From contig CACHCA010000003.1 in the NCBI GenBank assembly GCA_902578265.1, positions 87,210-151,209 of the forward strand: DNA of 64,000 nucleotides, given 5' to 3'. A program made the translations under genes and the position numbers. Below the pieces are notes generated by a model that did not search any database, had not been told where the DNA came from, and saw only the letters and a list, made by a program, of their open reading frames with translations. Source of the stretch: an uncultured Pelagibacteraceae bacterium. GTDB lineage: Bacteria; Pseudomonadota; Alphaproteobacteria; Pelagibacterales; Pelagibacteraceae. How positions within the stretch are numbered: position 1 is the stretch's first letter; every line of letters starts with the position of its first letter. Below, one piece after another: positions 18,542 to 28,758 of the stretch.

Positions 18542-20086
18542 TTGAAAAAAAAAATTTATATTGAATCATTTATTTTAATCTTACTAGGTTCTTTTTCATC
18601 ATTAAGCTTACCACCTTTTAATTATATTGTAATTAATTTTTTAACTTTCAGTTTTTTTTATATTTTTTTAATAAAACTTTTTGAGACTAGTAAAAATAAA
18701 AAGTTATTTTTCATTTATGGCTGGTTATTTGGACTTGGGTATTTTACAAGTAATCTCTATTGGATTTCGATATCATTGACTTTTGATGAAAGTTTTAAGT
18801 TTTTAATTCCATTGACTATAGTTTTAGTCCCTGCCTTTTTAGCTTTATTTTATGGTTTAGCTTCATTTTTATTTTTAATCTTGAAGCCGAAGAAAAATTT
18901 AAGTTCTTTCTTTCTTTTTTCTTTAGTATTTGGAACAGTTGAGTTCACAAGAGGAATAATTTTAACTGGTTTTCCATGGAATTTGATTGTCTATAGTTTT
19001 TCAAATCAAATAGAAATTTTAAGTATTATATCAATTATAGGCACATATAGTCTTAATCTTTTTTGCATTTCCCTTTTTGCTAGTCCATCATTTTTTATCT
19101 TAAGAGACAGTAAAGTTGAAATTATTGTTTGTATTTTATTTTTCATAACAACATTATCTTTTTATGTTTTTGGATCTCAAAGAGTTGAAAAATTTAACAA
19201 TACTGAGGCTAATAAGCTCAACTATAAAATGAGAATTATAAGTTCAAATATTAATATTGATAGATTCTACAAAAATACTGATCCTATTTCAGTAATTGAT
19301 GATTTGATTAAAATTAGTTCTCCTCAAAAAAATGAAAAAACAATTTTTATTTGGCCCGAGGGTATTTTGCCAGACATTTCAAAAGATGAACTTAAAGAAT
19401 ACAAATTCTTATTTGAAAGTAAATTTGATGAAAATCATTTATTATCACTTGGAATTAATGACATAAAAAAAGTTGGTCAAACTATAAAATATTTTAATTC
19501 ATTTACAGTTTATGACCACAACCTTGAAATTTTAAATTCATATAACAAGGTTAATCTAGTTCCTTTTGGCGAATTTTTGCCTTTTGAGAAAACATTAAGT
19601 CTCTTAGGATTAAAGACCATAACCAATAATTATCAATCTTATTCAAGAGGAAAAAAAAGAAATATTATTGATTTGAATAAACCTAATTTTTCTGTGAGAC
19701 TTTTACCTCTAATTTGTTACGAAATAATTTACACAGGAAATATTTCTAAAATTAGAGATTTTGATCTTATTGTAAATATTTCTGAGGATGGTTGGTTTGG
19801 TCAGTCGATAGGTCCACATCAGCATTTTGTACACAGTGCTTATAGAGCTATCGAAAGTGGCAAATATGTTTTAAGATCTGCTAATAATGGAATATCAGCG
19901 GTTGTTAATCCCTTAGGAGTTGTTGAAAAAAAAATTGGTTTAGATCAATCTGGTTTTGTTGATTTGCTTGAGACAAAAAAAATAAAACCAACAATTTTTT
20001 CAAAATATGGAAATAAAATTTTTATAATAATAATTTTAATGTATATTTTTTTGATATTTTCATTTAATAGAACTAAAAATGAGTAA
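18542..20086 (+). CDS. lnt: Apolipoprotein N-acyltransferase
   Basis: Inner-membrane enzyme that adds the third acyl chain to lipoproteins. The 514 aa comprises several N-terminal membrane helices (about residues 8-205), a periplasmic nitrilase-fold domain and one C-terminal helix. The Glu-Lys-Cys triad is visible in IWPEGILPD, the Lys of [15 protein letters not shown], and LPLICYEII. The start is a TTG (18542) giving [10 protein letters not shown]; no ATG alternative precedes the first helix. Overlaps metK by 8 bp. Lipoproteins for it to modify in this window include the products at 6777 and 45502. Confidence 0.94.
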   Translation: MKKKIYIESFILILLGSFSSLSLPPFNYIVINFLTFSFFYIFLIKLFETSKNKKLFFIYGWLFGLGYFTSNLYWISISLTFDESFKFLIPLTIVLVPAFLALFYGLASFLFLILKPKKNLSSFFLFSLVFGTVEFTRGIILTGFPWNLIVYSFSNQIEILSIISIIGTYSLNLFCISLFASPSFFILRDSKVEIIVCILFFITTLSFYVFGSQRVEKFNNTEANKLNYKMRIISSNINIDRFYKNTDPISVIDDLIKISSPQKNEKTIFIWPEGILPDISKDELKEYKFLFESKFDENHLLSLGINDIKKVGQTIKYFNSFTVYDHNLEILNSYNKVNLVPFGEFLPFEKTLSLLGLKTITNNYQSYSRGKKRNIIDLNKPNFSVRLLPLICYEIIYTGNISKIRDFDLIVNISEDGWFGQSIGPHQHFVHSAYRAIESGKYVLRSANNGISAVVNPLGVVEKKIGLDQSGFVDLLETKKIKPTIFSKYGNKIFIIIILMYIFLIFSFNRTKNE

Positions 20087-21248
20087 CTTAAAAAATTATC
20101 TCTTTACCAGCGAGTCTGTCTCTGAGGGACATCCTGATAAAGTATCTGATAGAATCTCAGATATGGTTGTTGATACTTACATTTCTAAAGATCCGTATTC
20201 TAGAGTAGCTTGTGAAACATTAACTACAACTAACAAGGTTGTTTTAGCTGGTGAGGTGAGAGGACCTAAAATTAAAAAAGATGAATTGATTGAAAAGGTT
20301 AGAGGCTGCATTAAAGACATTGGCTATGATCAAGAGGGTTTTACCTGGAAAGAAGCAACCAAAATAGAAAGTCATTTACATTCTCAATCAACTGATATTG
20401 CTATGGGAGTTGACTCATCTAGTAACAAAGATGAGGGAGCTGGAGATCAAGGTATTATGTTTGGTTATGCATGTGATGAAACAGATGTCTTGATGCCAGC
20501 ACCAATTCATTATTCTCATAAGATTTTAAGACTAATGGCTGAGGATAGAAAATTGGGAAAACTAAAAAATATTGAACCAGACTCAAAAAGCCAGGTAACA
20601 TTTGAATATGTTGAAGGAAAACCTTTTAAAGTAAAATCTGTAGTTATATCTTCCCAGCATTCAGCCGACGTTGATCAGTTACAAGTAAAAGATTTATTAA
20701 AACCCTACATGTTAAAATCCATACCTGAAAATTTTTTAAAAGATTTTAATGAGGATGAATTTTACGTAAACCCTACAGGTAATTTCGTTATTGGTGGCCC
20801 TGATGGCGATTGTGGGCTGACTGGAAGAAAAATTATTGTTGATACTTATGGTGGAGCCGCTCCACATGGTGGTGGTGCATTTTCAGGAAAAGACCCGACT
20901 AAAGTTGATAGGTCAGCAGCATATGCCGCGAGATATATTGCAAAAAATGTAGTTGCATCAAAAATTTCTAAAAAATGCTTGATACAATTAGCATATGCAA
21001 TCGGTGTTTCGAAACCACTATCTATTTATGTTGATCTTTTCGATAATGATTTAGATAAAAACAAATTTGTCGAAGAAAAAATCCAGGAGAACTTTGATTT
21101 ATCTCCTCGTGGAATAAGAGAAATGTTAGGGCTCAATAAACCTATATACGAAAAAACTGCTGCATATGGCCATTTTGGAAGGACACCAGAACAGGATGGC
21201 TCTTTTTCTTGGGAAAAAACTGATAAAAAAGGTATATTTGCTAAATAG
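20079..21248 (+). CDS. metK: S-adenosylmethionine synthetase
   Basis: Makes SAM from methionine and ATP. 389 aa with signature segments [32 protein letters not shown] and [19 protein letters not shown] (P-loop-like). The 8 bp overlap with lnt matches the conserved alphaproteobacterial lnt-metK pairing. No SAM riboswitch is possible upstream because the gene starts inside lnt. A promoter-like sequence and terminator hairpin follow its stop, so the run ends or is attenuated before nusA. Confidence 0.98.
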   Translation: MSNLKNYLFTSESVSEGHPDKVSDRISDMVVDTYISKDPYSRVACETLTTTNKVVLAGEVRGPKIKKDELIEKVRGCIKDIGYDQEGFTWKEATKIESHLHSQSTDIAMGVDSSSNKDEGAGDQGIMFGYACDETDVLMPAPIHYSHKILRLMAEDRKLGKLKNIEPDSKSQVTFEYVEGKPFKVKSVVISSQHSADVDQLQVKDLLKPYMLKSIPENFLKDFNEDEFYVNPTGNFVIGGPDGDCGLTGRKIIVDTYGGAAPHGGGAFSGKDPTKVDRSAAYAARYIAKNVVASKISKKCLIQLAYAIGVSKPLSIYVDLFDNDLDKNKFVEEKIQENFDLSPRGIREMLGLNKPIYEKTAAYGHFGRTPEQDGSFSWEKTDKKGIFAK

Positions 21249-21253
21249 TTAAG

Positions 21254-21281
21254 TTGAATTAAAAAAAAACTTTATTATATT
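21254..21281 (+). promoter_or_regulatory. Candidate promoter for nusA-infB operon
   Basis: A TTGAAT -35-like hexamer (21254-21259) is followed after 16 bp by TATATT (21276-21281), just after the metK stop. The predicted start near 21288 would place the hairpin at 21304-21330 in the leader of nusA. Seen by eye in AT-rich sequence, so chance matches are common. Confidence 0.45.
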
Positions 21282-21303
21282 CACTTCACATTGTTAAATT
21301 TAC

Positions 21304-21330
21304 AAAATGGGCATATGCCCATTTTTTTTT
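21304..21330 (+). terminator. Rho-independent terminator / attenuator in nusA leader
   Basis: A perfect 22-bp palindrome (21304-21325, AAAATGGGCAT and its complement) followed by an unbroken T run to 21330. It lies directly before the nusA ribosome site (GGAA at 21331-21334). It would end metK transcripts and, if the promoter at 21254 is real, act as an attenuator of nusA-infB. Terminator-like leaders upstream of rimP-nusA are known in other bacteria; here rimP itself is missing. Confidence 0.8.
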
Positions 21331-21343
21331 GGAACTAATTAAA

Positions 21344-22897
21344 ATGTTAAATAAAAGAGCAGATAAACTAGAGCTAATCAGAATTGCTGAAGCAGTGGCA
21401 CTAGAAAAATCTATAGATAAAGAACTAATAATTAGTTCTATGGAAACTGGAATTGCAAAAGCTGCAAAATCAAAATTTGGCCAAGATAATGAAATCAAGG
21501 TTTCAATAAACAGAGATAATGGTGATATTGAAATATTTAGAAAATTAATTGTTGTGGAAAATCCAGAAAATTCAAATATGGAGATTAAGTTAGAGGATGC
21601 AATTATTTTAGATGATAATAATAAGGATAAATCTGTTGGTGACGAAATTTTACAACCATTACCTTCTTTTGACTTTGGAAGGATTGCAGCACAAATCGCT
21701 AAACAAGTAATAAGTTCTAACGTAAGAGATGCGGAACGTGAAAGACAATTTAATGATTTTATTGACAAAAAAGACTCAATTTTGAGTGGTATTGTAAAGA
21801 GATTGGAATTCGGGAATGTTATTGTTGATTTGGGCAGAACAGAGGCAATCATTCAAAAAAATGAATTGATACCAAGAGAAAACATAAAAGCAGGAGATAG
21901 AATAAAAGCTTATTGCTTTGATGTTCGAAGAGAGCAGAGAGGTCAACAAATATTTTTATCAAGAGCACACCCAAAATTTATGGAAAAACTTTTTATTCAA
22001 GAAGTTCCAGAAATTTATGATGGACTAATAGAAATCAAATCTTCTTCAAGAGATCCTGGTAGTAGAGCAAAAATCTGTGTTAAAGCTATTGATGCATCTC
22101 TAGATCCGGTTGGAGCTTGTGTGGGTATGAGAGGTTCAAGAGTTCAAGCTGTAGTAAATGAACTTCAAGGTGAAAAAATAGATATTGTAAACTGGTCTGA
22201 AGATCCAGCAATTTTAGTTTCAAGTGCATTATCTCCTGCAGAAGTTCTAAGAGTTAACGTCGATGCAGAGCGTAAAAAATTAGATGTAATATTAACTGAG
22301 GAAAATTTAAGTAAGGCAATTGGAAGAAGAGGACAGAATGTACGGCTTGCTACGAAATTGCTTAATTATGAAATTAATATTATGACAGATCAAGAGGATT
22401 CAGAAAGAAGACAGCAAGACTTTAAAGAAAAGACAGAAAATTTTGTGAAAAATTTAGAATTAGATGAAACACTTGGCCAACTACTTGTGGCTGAAGGATT
22501 TTCAACAATCGATGATATTAAAGATAGCTCAGTCGAAGATTTAACTAAAATTGAGGGGATTGAAGAGGACACTGCTCAAGCACTTATTGAAAGATCAAAA
22601 GATTTTCACAAAAAAGATCAAGAAGATATATCAAAAAGAATTAAAGAACTCGGTTTAAGTGAGACATTAATAAATTTAAAAGGTCTTACGCCTGGCATGC
22701 TAGTTACATTAGGGGAACAGAAAATTCTCTCATTAGAAGAATTTGCAGATTTAGCCTCTGATGAACTTACAGGAGGCTATGATGTTGTGAAAGGCTCAAA
22801 AATAAGGATTGAGGGATATCTTGAAGATTTTGCGCTTTCAAAAGAAGAGGCCGATGAACTAATTATGTCGGCCAGAAGAATTGTTTACAAAGATTAA
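21344..22897 (+). CDS. nusA: Transcription termination/antitermination protein NusA
   Basis: Binds RNA polymerase and modulates pausing and termination. I use the ATG at 21344 (517 aa, MLNKRADKLELIRIAEAVA) with GGAA 9 bp upstream; a TTG five codons earlier lies in the terminator T run and is unlikely. Domains in order: N-terminal domain (about 1-130), S1 (about 135-200), two KH domains (about 200-345; CVGMRGSRVQAVVNEL and AIGRRGQNVRLA), and two acidic AR2-type helix-hairpin-helix repeats at the C-terminus. infB follows 13 bp downstream; the intervening ylxR-type gene of other bacteria is absent. Confidence 0.96.
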   Translation: MLNKRADKLELIRIAEAVALEKSIDKELIISSMETGIAKAAKSKFGQDNEIKVSINRDNGDIEIFRKLIVVENPENSNMEIKLEDAIILDDNNKDKSVGDEILQPLPSFDFGRIAAQIAKQVISSNVRDAERERQFNDFIDKKDSILSGIVKRLEFGNVIVDLGRTEAIIQKNELIPRENIKAGDRIKAYCFDVRREQRGQQIFLSRAHPKFMEKLFIQEVPEIYDGLIEIKSSSRDPGSRAKICVKAIDASLDPVGACVGMRGSRVQAVVNELQGEKIDIVNWSEDPAILVSSALSPAEVLRVNVDAERKKLDVILTEENLSKAIGRRGQNVRLATKLLNYEINIMTDQEDSERRQQDFKEKTENFVKNLELDETLGQLLVAEGFSTIDDIKDSSVEDLTKIEGIEEDTAQALIERSKDFHKKDQEDISKRIKELGLSETLINLKGLTPGMLVTLGEQKILSLEEFADLASDELTGGYDVVKGSKIRIEGYLEDFALSKEEADELIMSARRIVYKD

Positions 22898-22910
22898 TAA
22901 GAGATGAGTT

Positions 22911-25079
22911 ATGGACAAAAAATTAAAATTATCTTTATCTGGCAAACCCAAAAAAACTTTAAAAAATATTGATGTAAATAAGTTTTCAGGTAAACGGTCA
23001 GTCGTAATAGAAAAATCTAAAAGTAAATTAGTAAAAAGAGGAAGTTCATTTGCACCAAAAAAACCTCTTTTTGCCACAAAATTCAAAACAAATACAAGTG
23101 ATTTTGAAAAAAGAAAACTTGCTGAACAAAGAGCAACAAAAAGATTAAAAGATGAGTCTAATACAAAAGATAAAAAAAATAAACTTACATCAAAAAAAAG
23201 AGAGGTTAAATTAACTGTCTCTAGAGCTTTGAGTGATGAAATAGAGGCAAGAGAGAGAAGTCTAGCATCCGTAAGAAGAGCTAGAGAAAAAGAAAGCAAA
23301 AATCAAAATAAAGAGCAAAATAATGAAAGCGTTAAACCAATCAAAAGAGATATAAATATTCCAGAAGCCATCACTGTAAGAGAGCTTGCAAATAGAATGG
23401 CAGAGCAATCAAGTAATGTGATTAAGTTCTTATTTGGAATGGGTGTTACAGTTACGATTAACCAAACACTTGCTGCTGACACAGCAGAGTATTTAGTGAA
23501 AGAATTTGGGCACAACCCAATTAGAGAGGAAAAAGCAGAAGAAATAATTCAAAAAATCAAAGCCTCAAGAGCTGAAAACTTAAAAAATAGACCCCCGATT
23601 GTAACTGTCATGGGACATGTTGATCATGGAAAAACCTCTTTGCTAGATGTTTTAAGAAGCGCAAATGTTGTATCAGGCGAATTTGGAGGCATAACACAAC
23701 ATATAGGAGCTTATCAAATAGAAAGCCAAGGAAATAAATTAACTTTTATTGATACACCGGGCCATGCAGCTTTTACAGAGATGAGAGCAAGAGGATCGAA
23801 ACTTACTGACTTGGTTGTGTTAGTGGTCGCTGCAGATGATGGCGTAAAACCTCAAACGGTGGAGTCAATTAAACACGCCAAAGCAGCAAATGTTCCAATA
23901 GTTGTTGCAATAAACAAATGTGATCTACCAGAGGCCGATCCACAAAAAATAAAGAATCAATTATTAGAACATGAATTAATTGCTGAGGACTTATCTGGAG
24001 ACACACTAATGGTAGAAGTATCAACCAAGACAAAAAAAAATTTAGATAAATTAGTTGAGTCAATAATTCTTCAAGCTGAAATACTCGATCTTAAAACTGA
24101 TTATGAGTCAAAAGCGACAGGTATTGTTTTGGAGTCCAAAATAGACATTGGGAGAGGACCGGTTGCAAATATAATTATTACAACAGGATTACTTAAAAAG
24201 GGAGATTTTTTTGTAAGTGGTTTAAAATGGGGTAAAGTCAGAGCAATTATAAACGACAAGAGTCAAAATATCGATGAAGCATTACCTTCAACACCAGTTG
24301 AAATTTTAGGAATCAATGGAGCATCAAAGGCTGGAGATGACTTCATTGTTTTGGAGACAGAGAAAGAAGCTAAAACACTTAGTCAAAACAGAGCTGAAGA
24401 AAAAAAAGAGGGCAAAAATCCTTTATCATTTACGACACAAGAATCTGCTTTTTCAAAAAATTCATCTAAAGAACTTAATTTAATAATAAAATCAGATGTG
24501 CATGGATCCTCTGAAGCAATTAAAAATGCAATAAGTCAAATCACACATGATGAAGTTAAACCAAAAATAATTTTAGCAGATATAGGAATGGTAACAGAAA
24601 CAGATGTTACCTTAGCAAAAGCATCAAACGCCGTTCTAATCGCTTTTAATGTTAAGCCGAGCAAAGAAGCAAAAAAACTTGCAGAAAATGAAAAGATAAA
24701 AATATCTTCTTATAACATAATTTATGAAGTCTTAGACTATATTAAAAAAAAGATGTCTGGATTATTATCACCGGATTTACAAGAAAAAATTACTGGTTCA
24801 GCCCAAATTTTAGAGATTTTCAAAGTTTCAGGAGCAGGCAAAGTGGCAGGATCAAAAGTGACTGAAGGAGAAATTAATAGCACATCAGATGTAAGAATTA
24901 TCAGAGATGGTGCTATAATTTATACAGGAAAAGTTTCCTCAATATTTAGAGAAAAAAACCAAGTTAAGCAGGTTAGTGGTGGTCAAGAATGTGGTATTAC
25001 GTTGAAAGATTATATGGATTTTCAAAAAAATGACACAATAGAGGCTTTTAGTGTTACATCTACAGAGAGGTCAATTTGA
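22911..25079 (+). CDS. infB: Translation initiation factor IF-2
   Basis: GTPase that brings fMet-tRNA to the 30S subunit. 722 aa, a short form: the N-terminal Lys-rich region (about 1-140) is compact compared with about 890 aa in E. coli. The IF2_N domain has [14 protein letters not shown]. The G domain shows G1 GHVDHGKT, G3 DTPGHAAF and G4 NKCD, then domains II-IV. Its TGA stop overlaps the ATG of rbfA by one base, so translation is coupled. Confidence 0.98.
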   Translation: MDKKLKLSLSGKPKKTLKNIDVNKFSGKRSVVIEKSKSKLVKRGSSFAPKKPLFATKFKTNTSDFEKRKLAEQRATKRLKDESNTKDKKNKLTSKKREVKLTVSRALSDEIEARERSLASVRRAREKESKNQNKEQNNESVKPIKRDINIPEAITVRELANRMAEQSSNVIKFLFGMGVTVTINQTLAADTAEYLVKEFGHNPIREEKAEEIIQKIKASRAENLKNRPPIVTVMGHVDHGKTSLLDVLRSANVVSGEFGGITQHIGAYQIESQGNKLTFIDTPGHAAFTEMRARGSKLTDLVVLVVAADDGVKPQTVESIKHAKAANVPIVVAINKCDLPEADPQKIKNQLLEHELIAEDLSGDTLMVEVSTKTKKNLDKLVESIILQAEILDLKTDYESKATGIVLESKIDIGRGPVANIIITTGLLKKGDFFVSGLKWGKVRAIINDKSQNIDEALPSTPVEILGINGASKAGDDFIVLETEKEAKTLSQNRAEEKKEGKNPLSFTTQESAFSKNSSKELNLIIKSDVHGSSEAIKNAISQITHDEVKPKIILADIGMVTETDVTLAKASNAVLIAFNVKPSKEAKKLAENEKIKISSYNIIYEVLDYIKKKMSGLLSPDLQEKITGSAQILEIFKVSGAGKVAGSKVTEGEINSTSDVRIIRDGAIIYTGKVSSIFREKNQVKQVSGGQECGITLKDYMDFQKNDTIEAFSVTSTERSI

Positions 25080-25447
25080 TGGCAGATCGAATAGGAAAAC
25101 CATTATCTCAAAGACAGCTTAGAGTTGGAGAAATGATTAAGCAGTCTTTAAGCATGATTTTTATAAGAAATGAGGCTAAGGTGCCGAATTTAGAAACAAA
25201 TAATATAACAGTTACTGAGGTAAGAATGAGTCCGGATTTAAAAATTGCTAAAGCTTATGTTCTTCCACTAGGAGGAAAAGATGCAGAGGAAACAGTTAAT
25301 ATCTTAAAAGAATACTCATTTTTAATTAGAAAAATTTTATCACAAAAAGTTGTTATGAAATTTTTACCAAAATTACTTTTTAGAAAAGATGAATCTTTTG
25401 AGTATGCGGAAAAAATAGAAAATTTAATAAAACAAACAAATAAATAG
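25079..25447 (+). CDS. rbfA: Ribosome-binding factor A
   Basis: Cold-shock-type 30S maturation factor that binds 16S helix 1 precursors. I use the ATG at 25079 (MADRIGKP, 122 aa), whose first base is the last base of the infB stop. The single KH-like fold is recognisable from RQLRVGEMIKQSLS and ITVTEVRMSPDLKIAKAYV. rpsO begins 12 bp after its stop. The truB gene that usually separates rbfA and rpsO is not present. Confidence 0.95.
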   Translation: MADRIGKPLSQRQLRVGEMIKQSLSMIFIRNEAKVPNLETNNITVTEVRMSPDLKIAKAYVLPLGGKDAEETVNILKEYSFLIRKILSQKVVMKFLPKLLFRKDESFEYAEKIENLIKQTNK

Positions 25448-25459
25448 GAAATATAAAGA

Positions 25460-25708
25460 ATGAGTAAAAAAGCACAAGAATTAGCAATGCATGATAAGGA
25501 CACTGGTTCGTCAGAAGTTCAAATTGCTTTGTTAACGGAAAAAATTGAAGCTCTATCTAAACACATTAAACAATTTAAAAAAGATAAACATTCATCTGTA
25601 GGATTGTTGAGAGCGGTCAATAGGAGAAAGAAATTGTTAGAGTACTTAAAAAATAATAAATTGGACTCTTACAAAAATGTACTGTCAAAACTTAATTTAA
25701 GAAAATAG
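25460..25708 (+). CDS. rpsO: 30S ribosomal protein S15
   Basis: 82 aa primary rRNA-binding protein of the 30S platform (slightly shorter than the 89 aa of E. coli). The conserved DTGSSEVQIALLTEKI and SVGLLRAVNRRKKLLEYL segments are intact. A GGAAA ribosome site lies upstream. It sits in the classic rbfA-rpsO-pnp order; a purine-rich 57 bp leader separates it from pnp. Confidence 0.98.
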   Translation: MSKKAQELAMHDKDTGSSEVQIALLTEKIEALSKHIKQFKKDKHSSVGLLRAVNRRKKLLEYLKNNKLDSYKNVLSKLNLRK

Positions 25709-25733
25709 AAGTCAAGATAGATAGAACAGAATG

Positions 25734-25755
25734 GAACGAAAAGAACGAAACGAAA
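25734..25755 (+). repeat. Tandem GAACGAAA repeats in purine-rich pnp leader
   Basis: Between rpsO and pnp (25709-25765) only 11 of 57 bases are pyrimidines. GAACGAAA occurs at 25734 and 25743, and AACGAAA again at 25749. The RNA would be almost unable to fold, leaving an exposed purine tract just before the pnp start. It could be a binding site for the S1/KH domains of PNPase, which autoregulates its own mRNA in E. coli, but that is a guess. Confidence 0.5.
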
Positions 25756-25765
25756 TGGAAATGAA

Positions 25766-27838
25766 ATGTTTAAAGTATATAAGAAGGAAATTGAAGTAGC
25801 AGGTAAGAAAATAAGTTTAGAGACGGGCAAAGTAGCAAGGCAAGCAGATGGAGCAATTGTAGCAACATGTGGAGAGACAGTTATTTTAGCAACAGTGGTG
25901 GGAGCAAAAAAAGTAAATCCAGACATGGATTATTTTCCATTATCTGTGAACTATCAAGAAAAGTATTATGCAGCTGGAAAAATTCCAGGTGGGTATTTTA
26001 AAAGAGAAGCAAGGCCAACTGAAAGTGAAACGTTAATTTCAAGATTAATTGACAGACCTATTAGACCATTATTCCCAGATGAATTTAAAAATGAAGTTCA
26101 GTTGTTACCAACTGTAATTTCTTATGATAAAGAAAATGAAGCTGATATTTTATCTATTACAGCATCGTCAGCAGCTTTAGCAATTTCAGGCATGCCATTT
26201 ATGGGGCCGGTAGGAGCTTCTAGAGTTGGTTATATTGATGGTAAATATGTTTTAAACCCATCAAAGACTGATTTGGAAAAATCAAAATTAGATTTAGTCG
26301 TAGCAGGCACAAAAGATGCTGTGTTAATGGTTGAATCCGAAACAAGCGGTTTAACAGAGGAAGAAATGTTAAATGCAGTTAAATTTGGTCATAAAGGTTT
26401 TGTTCCTGTGATTGAAATGATTGAGGAACTTGCAAAAGAATGCAGAAAACCTGAATGGATTGTTGAAAAGAAAGATTTATCCGAGGTTAAGAAAAAACTT
26501 GAAGAAACATTTACTGAAGATCTTAAAAAAGCTTTTGCGACCATAGATAAACAAGATAGATCAAACCAAATTTCAGAAATCACTGATAAAGCAAAAAAAC
26601 TTTATGAGGAGAATGAAAATTATACTGATCTCGATGTAAATTCTGAGCTTAAAAATCTTGAAAAAGCAATAGTAAGGACTGACATTCTTAAAAATAAGAA
26701 AAGAATTGATGGAAGAGGATTGTCTGATGTTAGACCTATTTCTTGTGAGGTAGGAATTTTACCAAGAACTCATGGCTCGGCTTTATTCACTAGAGGAGAA
26801 ACACAGGCAATTGTGACTGCAACTTTAGGAACCTCTGATGATGAACAAAGAATTGAAAGCTTAGATGGATTACAAAGAGAAAGGTTTATGCTTCACTATA
26901 ACTTTCCACCGTTCTCAGTTGGTGAAACAGGTAGAATAGGAACTGGTAGAAGGGAAATAGGACATGGTAAATTAGCTTGGAGAGCTATCCATTCTTCATT
27001 ACCATCAACTGAGTCATTTCCCTATACATTTAGGGTTGTTTCAGAAATTACAGAGTCTAATGGTTCTTCCTCAATGGCTACAGTTTGTGGGACATCACTT
27101 GCGCTTATGGACGCTGGTGTGCCTATTAAAGAACCTGTTGCGGGTATAGCAATGGGATTGATTAAAGAAGGTGATGATTTTAGTGTTTTATCAGATATTT
27201 TAGGTGATGAAGATCATCTTGGGGATATGGATTTTAAAGTAGCTGGAACTAAAGATGGAATTACTTCGCTTCAAATGGATATCAAAATCACTGGTATTAC
27301 ATTTGAGATTATGGAACAGGCATTAAATCAAGCTAAAGATGGAAGAATTCATATTTTAGGTGAAATGAATAAAGCATTATCAACTTCAAGATCAGATGTT
27401 GGAAAACATACTCCGAAGATGGAAAAAATCTCTGTTGATAAAAAAGATATTGCTGCTGTGATCGGAAAAGGTGGAGCAACAATAAGAGAGATCGTAGAAA
27501 AATCAGGTGCAAAAGTTGATGTTAATGATGAAGGTATAGTGACAGTTGCTGCACCAGATGAAGAGGCTAGAAATATTGCTATGCAAATGATTAAAGACAT
27601 CACTGCTAAAGCTGAATTGAATAAAATTTATTCAGGCAAAGTAATGAAAATTATGGAATTTGGTGCGTTTGTAAATTTCTTAGGCAAACAAGATGGACTT
27701 GTCCATATTTCTGAACTAGCGGATAAAAGAGTAGCAAAAGTTACAGATGTTGTAAAAGAAGGCGATGAAGTAAAAGTAAAAGTAATTGGCTTTGATAGAG
27801 GTAAAGTAAAGCTTTCAATTAAACAAGCCGCTAAATAA
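25766..27838 (+). CDS. pnp: Polyribonucleotide nucleotidyltransferase (PNPase)
   Basis: Phosphorolytic 3'-5' exoribonuclease of the RNA degradosome. 690 aa with two RNase PH domains (about 1-215 and 305-540) joined by a helical domain, then KH (about 550-610, [11 protein letters not shown]) and S1 (about 618-688, [26 protein letters not shown]). The FFRR-type loop appears as [12 protein letters not shown]. It ends the transcription-translation cluster. The ATG at 25766 gives the usual strand-forming N-terminus. Confidence 0.98.
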   Translation: MFKVYKKEIEVAGKKISLETGKVARQADGAIVATCGETVILATVVGAKKVNPDMDYFPLSVNYQEKYYAAGKIPGGYFKREARPTESETLISRLIDRPIRPLFPDEFKNEVQLLPTVISYDKENEADILSITASSAALAISGMPFMGPVGASRVGYIDGKYVLNPSKTDLEKSKLDLVVAGTKDAVLMVESETSGLTEEEMLNAVKFGHKGFVPVIEMIEELAKECRKPEWIVEKKDLSEVKKKLEETFTEDLKKAFATIDKQDRSNQISEITDKAKKLYEENENYTDLDVNSELKNLEKAIVRTDILKNKKRIDGRGLSDVRPISCEVGILPRTHGSALFTRGETQAIVTATLGTSDDEQRIESLDGLQRERFMLHYNFPPFSVGETGRIGTGRREIGHGKLAWRAIHSSLPSTESFPYTFRVVSEITESNGSSSMATVCGTSLALMDAGVPIKEPVAGIAMGLIKEGDDFSVLSDILGDEDHLGDMDFKVAGTKDGITSLQMDIKITGITFEIMEQALNQAKDGRIHILGEMNKALSTSRSDVGKHTPKMEKISVDKKDIAAVIGKGGATIREIVEKSGAKVDVNDEGIVTVAAPDEEARNIAMQMIKDITAKAELNKIYSGKVMKIMEFGAFVNFLGKQDGLVHISELADKRVAKVTDVVKEGDEVKVKVIGFDRGKVKLSIKQAAK

Positions 27839-27841
27839 AAA

Positions 27842-27961
27842 TTAAAACCCACCTCGCCAATTATTTTTATCATCAAATTGGTCTTCTTCTTTTTTAGAGG
27901 TGGGTCTGAATAAATAATACACCACAAATATTAAACAAATTAAGAATATAAAAATTTCCAT
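27842..27961 (-). CDS. Small single-pass membrane protein (39 aa), unknown function
   Basis: A short open frame fills the gap between pnp and fabI: MEIFIFLICLIFVVYYLF followed by a polar tail that is first basic, then acidic, then ends RGGF. The hydrophobic stretch is long enough for one membrane helix with the charged tail in the cytoplasm. It starts 9 bp after the fabI stop on the same strand, so it is likely read from the fab transcript. No family is recognised. The coding call rests on the clean TM-plus-charged-tail pattern and the fit to the gap. Confidence 0.5.
   Translation of the reverse strand: MEIFIFLICLIFVVYYLFRPTSKKEEDQFDDKNNWRGGF
27848..27904. repeat. Inverted repeat CCCACCTC / GAGGTGGG
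   Basis: Two 8-bp perfect arms at 27848-27855 and 27897-27904, separated by 41 bp, inside the 39-residue peptide gene. In this AT-rich DNA the GC-rich arms stand out. No T run follows on either strand, so it is not a standard terminator; it may stabilise the pnp or fab transcript 3' ends. Confidence 0.5.
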
Positions 27962-27970
27962 ATTTAAAAG

Positions 27971-28756
27971 TTAACTAATATTTTTGGGATCTGGCATACC
28001 GACTTTATTATACCCAGCATCTACGTAGTGGATTTCACCTGTCACACCATTTGCAAGGTCACTAAGTAAGTATAATGCTGAATTACCAACATCATGGATA
28101 TCCACATTTCTTTTAAGAAAAGAGTGATCCTCATTCCATTTGTATAAAAATTTTGCATCTCCAATTGCTGATGCAGCTAATGTTTTAATTGGGCCAGCAC
28201 TAATTGCGTTCACTCTTATATTTTTTTTACCCAAATCTCTTGCGAGGTACTTTACACTCGCCTCAAGTGCAGATTTACAAACACCCATTACATTATAATT
28301 TGGTATAGCTTTAGTAGACTCGTAAGTTAAAGTAAGAAGACTTCCACCTTGTTTCATTACTTTTGATGCTTCTTTTGCAACTTCTGTAAATGAAAAACAA
28401 GAGATTAACATGCTCCTTAAAAAGTTTTCCCTAGTTGTATTTAAATATTCACCTGACAATTCTGACTTATCTGAAAAAGCAACAGCATGTACTACAAAAT
28501 CGATTTCTCCCCATTCGGACTTGATATCTTCAAATAATTTAACAATTTCCTCTTTTTTCTCAACATCACAACTAAATGTTACTTTTGAGTTCAATTTTTC
28601 AGCTAAAGGAACAACTCTTTTCTTAAGAGCGTCGCCTAAATATGTGAATGCTAATTCAGCCCCAGACTCTGCAAGTTTTTGAGATATACCCCAAGCGATA
28701 GATCTTTCATTAGCAACACCCATGATCAATCCTTTTTTGCCTTTCATTAAACTCAT
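27971..28756 (-). CDS. fabI: Enoyl-[acyl-carrier-protein] reductase (NADH) FabI
   Basis: Last reduction step of fatty-acid elongation. The 261 aa short-chain dehydrogenase-like enzyme has the FabI-type cofactor motif GVANERSIAWG, the Y-x6-K catalytic pair in NYNVMGVCKSALEA and LSAGPIKTLAASAI-like sequence (AISAGPIKTLAAS). Start ATG at 28756; a second Met three codons in is possible. It follows fabB by 2 bp in the fabA-fabB-fabI operon. Confidence 0.97.
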   Translation of the reverse strand: MSLMKGKKGLIMGVANERSIAWGISQKLAESGAELAFTYLGDALKKRVVPLAEKLNSKVTFSCDVEKKEEIVKLFEDIKSEWGEIDFVVHAVAFSDKSELSGEYLNTTRENFLRSMLISCFSFTEVAKEASKVMKQGGSLLTLTYESTKAIPNYNVMGVCKSALEASVKYLARDLGKKNIRVNAISAGPIKTLAASAIGDAKFLYKWNEDHSFLKRNVDIHDVGNSALYLLSDLANGVTGEIHYVDAGYNKVGMPDPKNIS

Positions 28757-28758
28757 AA

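Noticed and set aside
21286..21852. 188-codon frame antisense to nusA
   Set aside because: Ser/Leu-rich shadow of an acidic, Lys-rich protein; it includes the terminator region and has no recognisable domain.
22859..23299. 146-codon open frame antisense to infB
   Set aside because: Lies opposite the Lys-rich N-terminal region of IF-2, where AAA/AGA codons read backwards give TTT/TCT and few stops. No family features.
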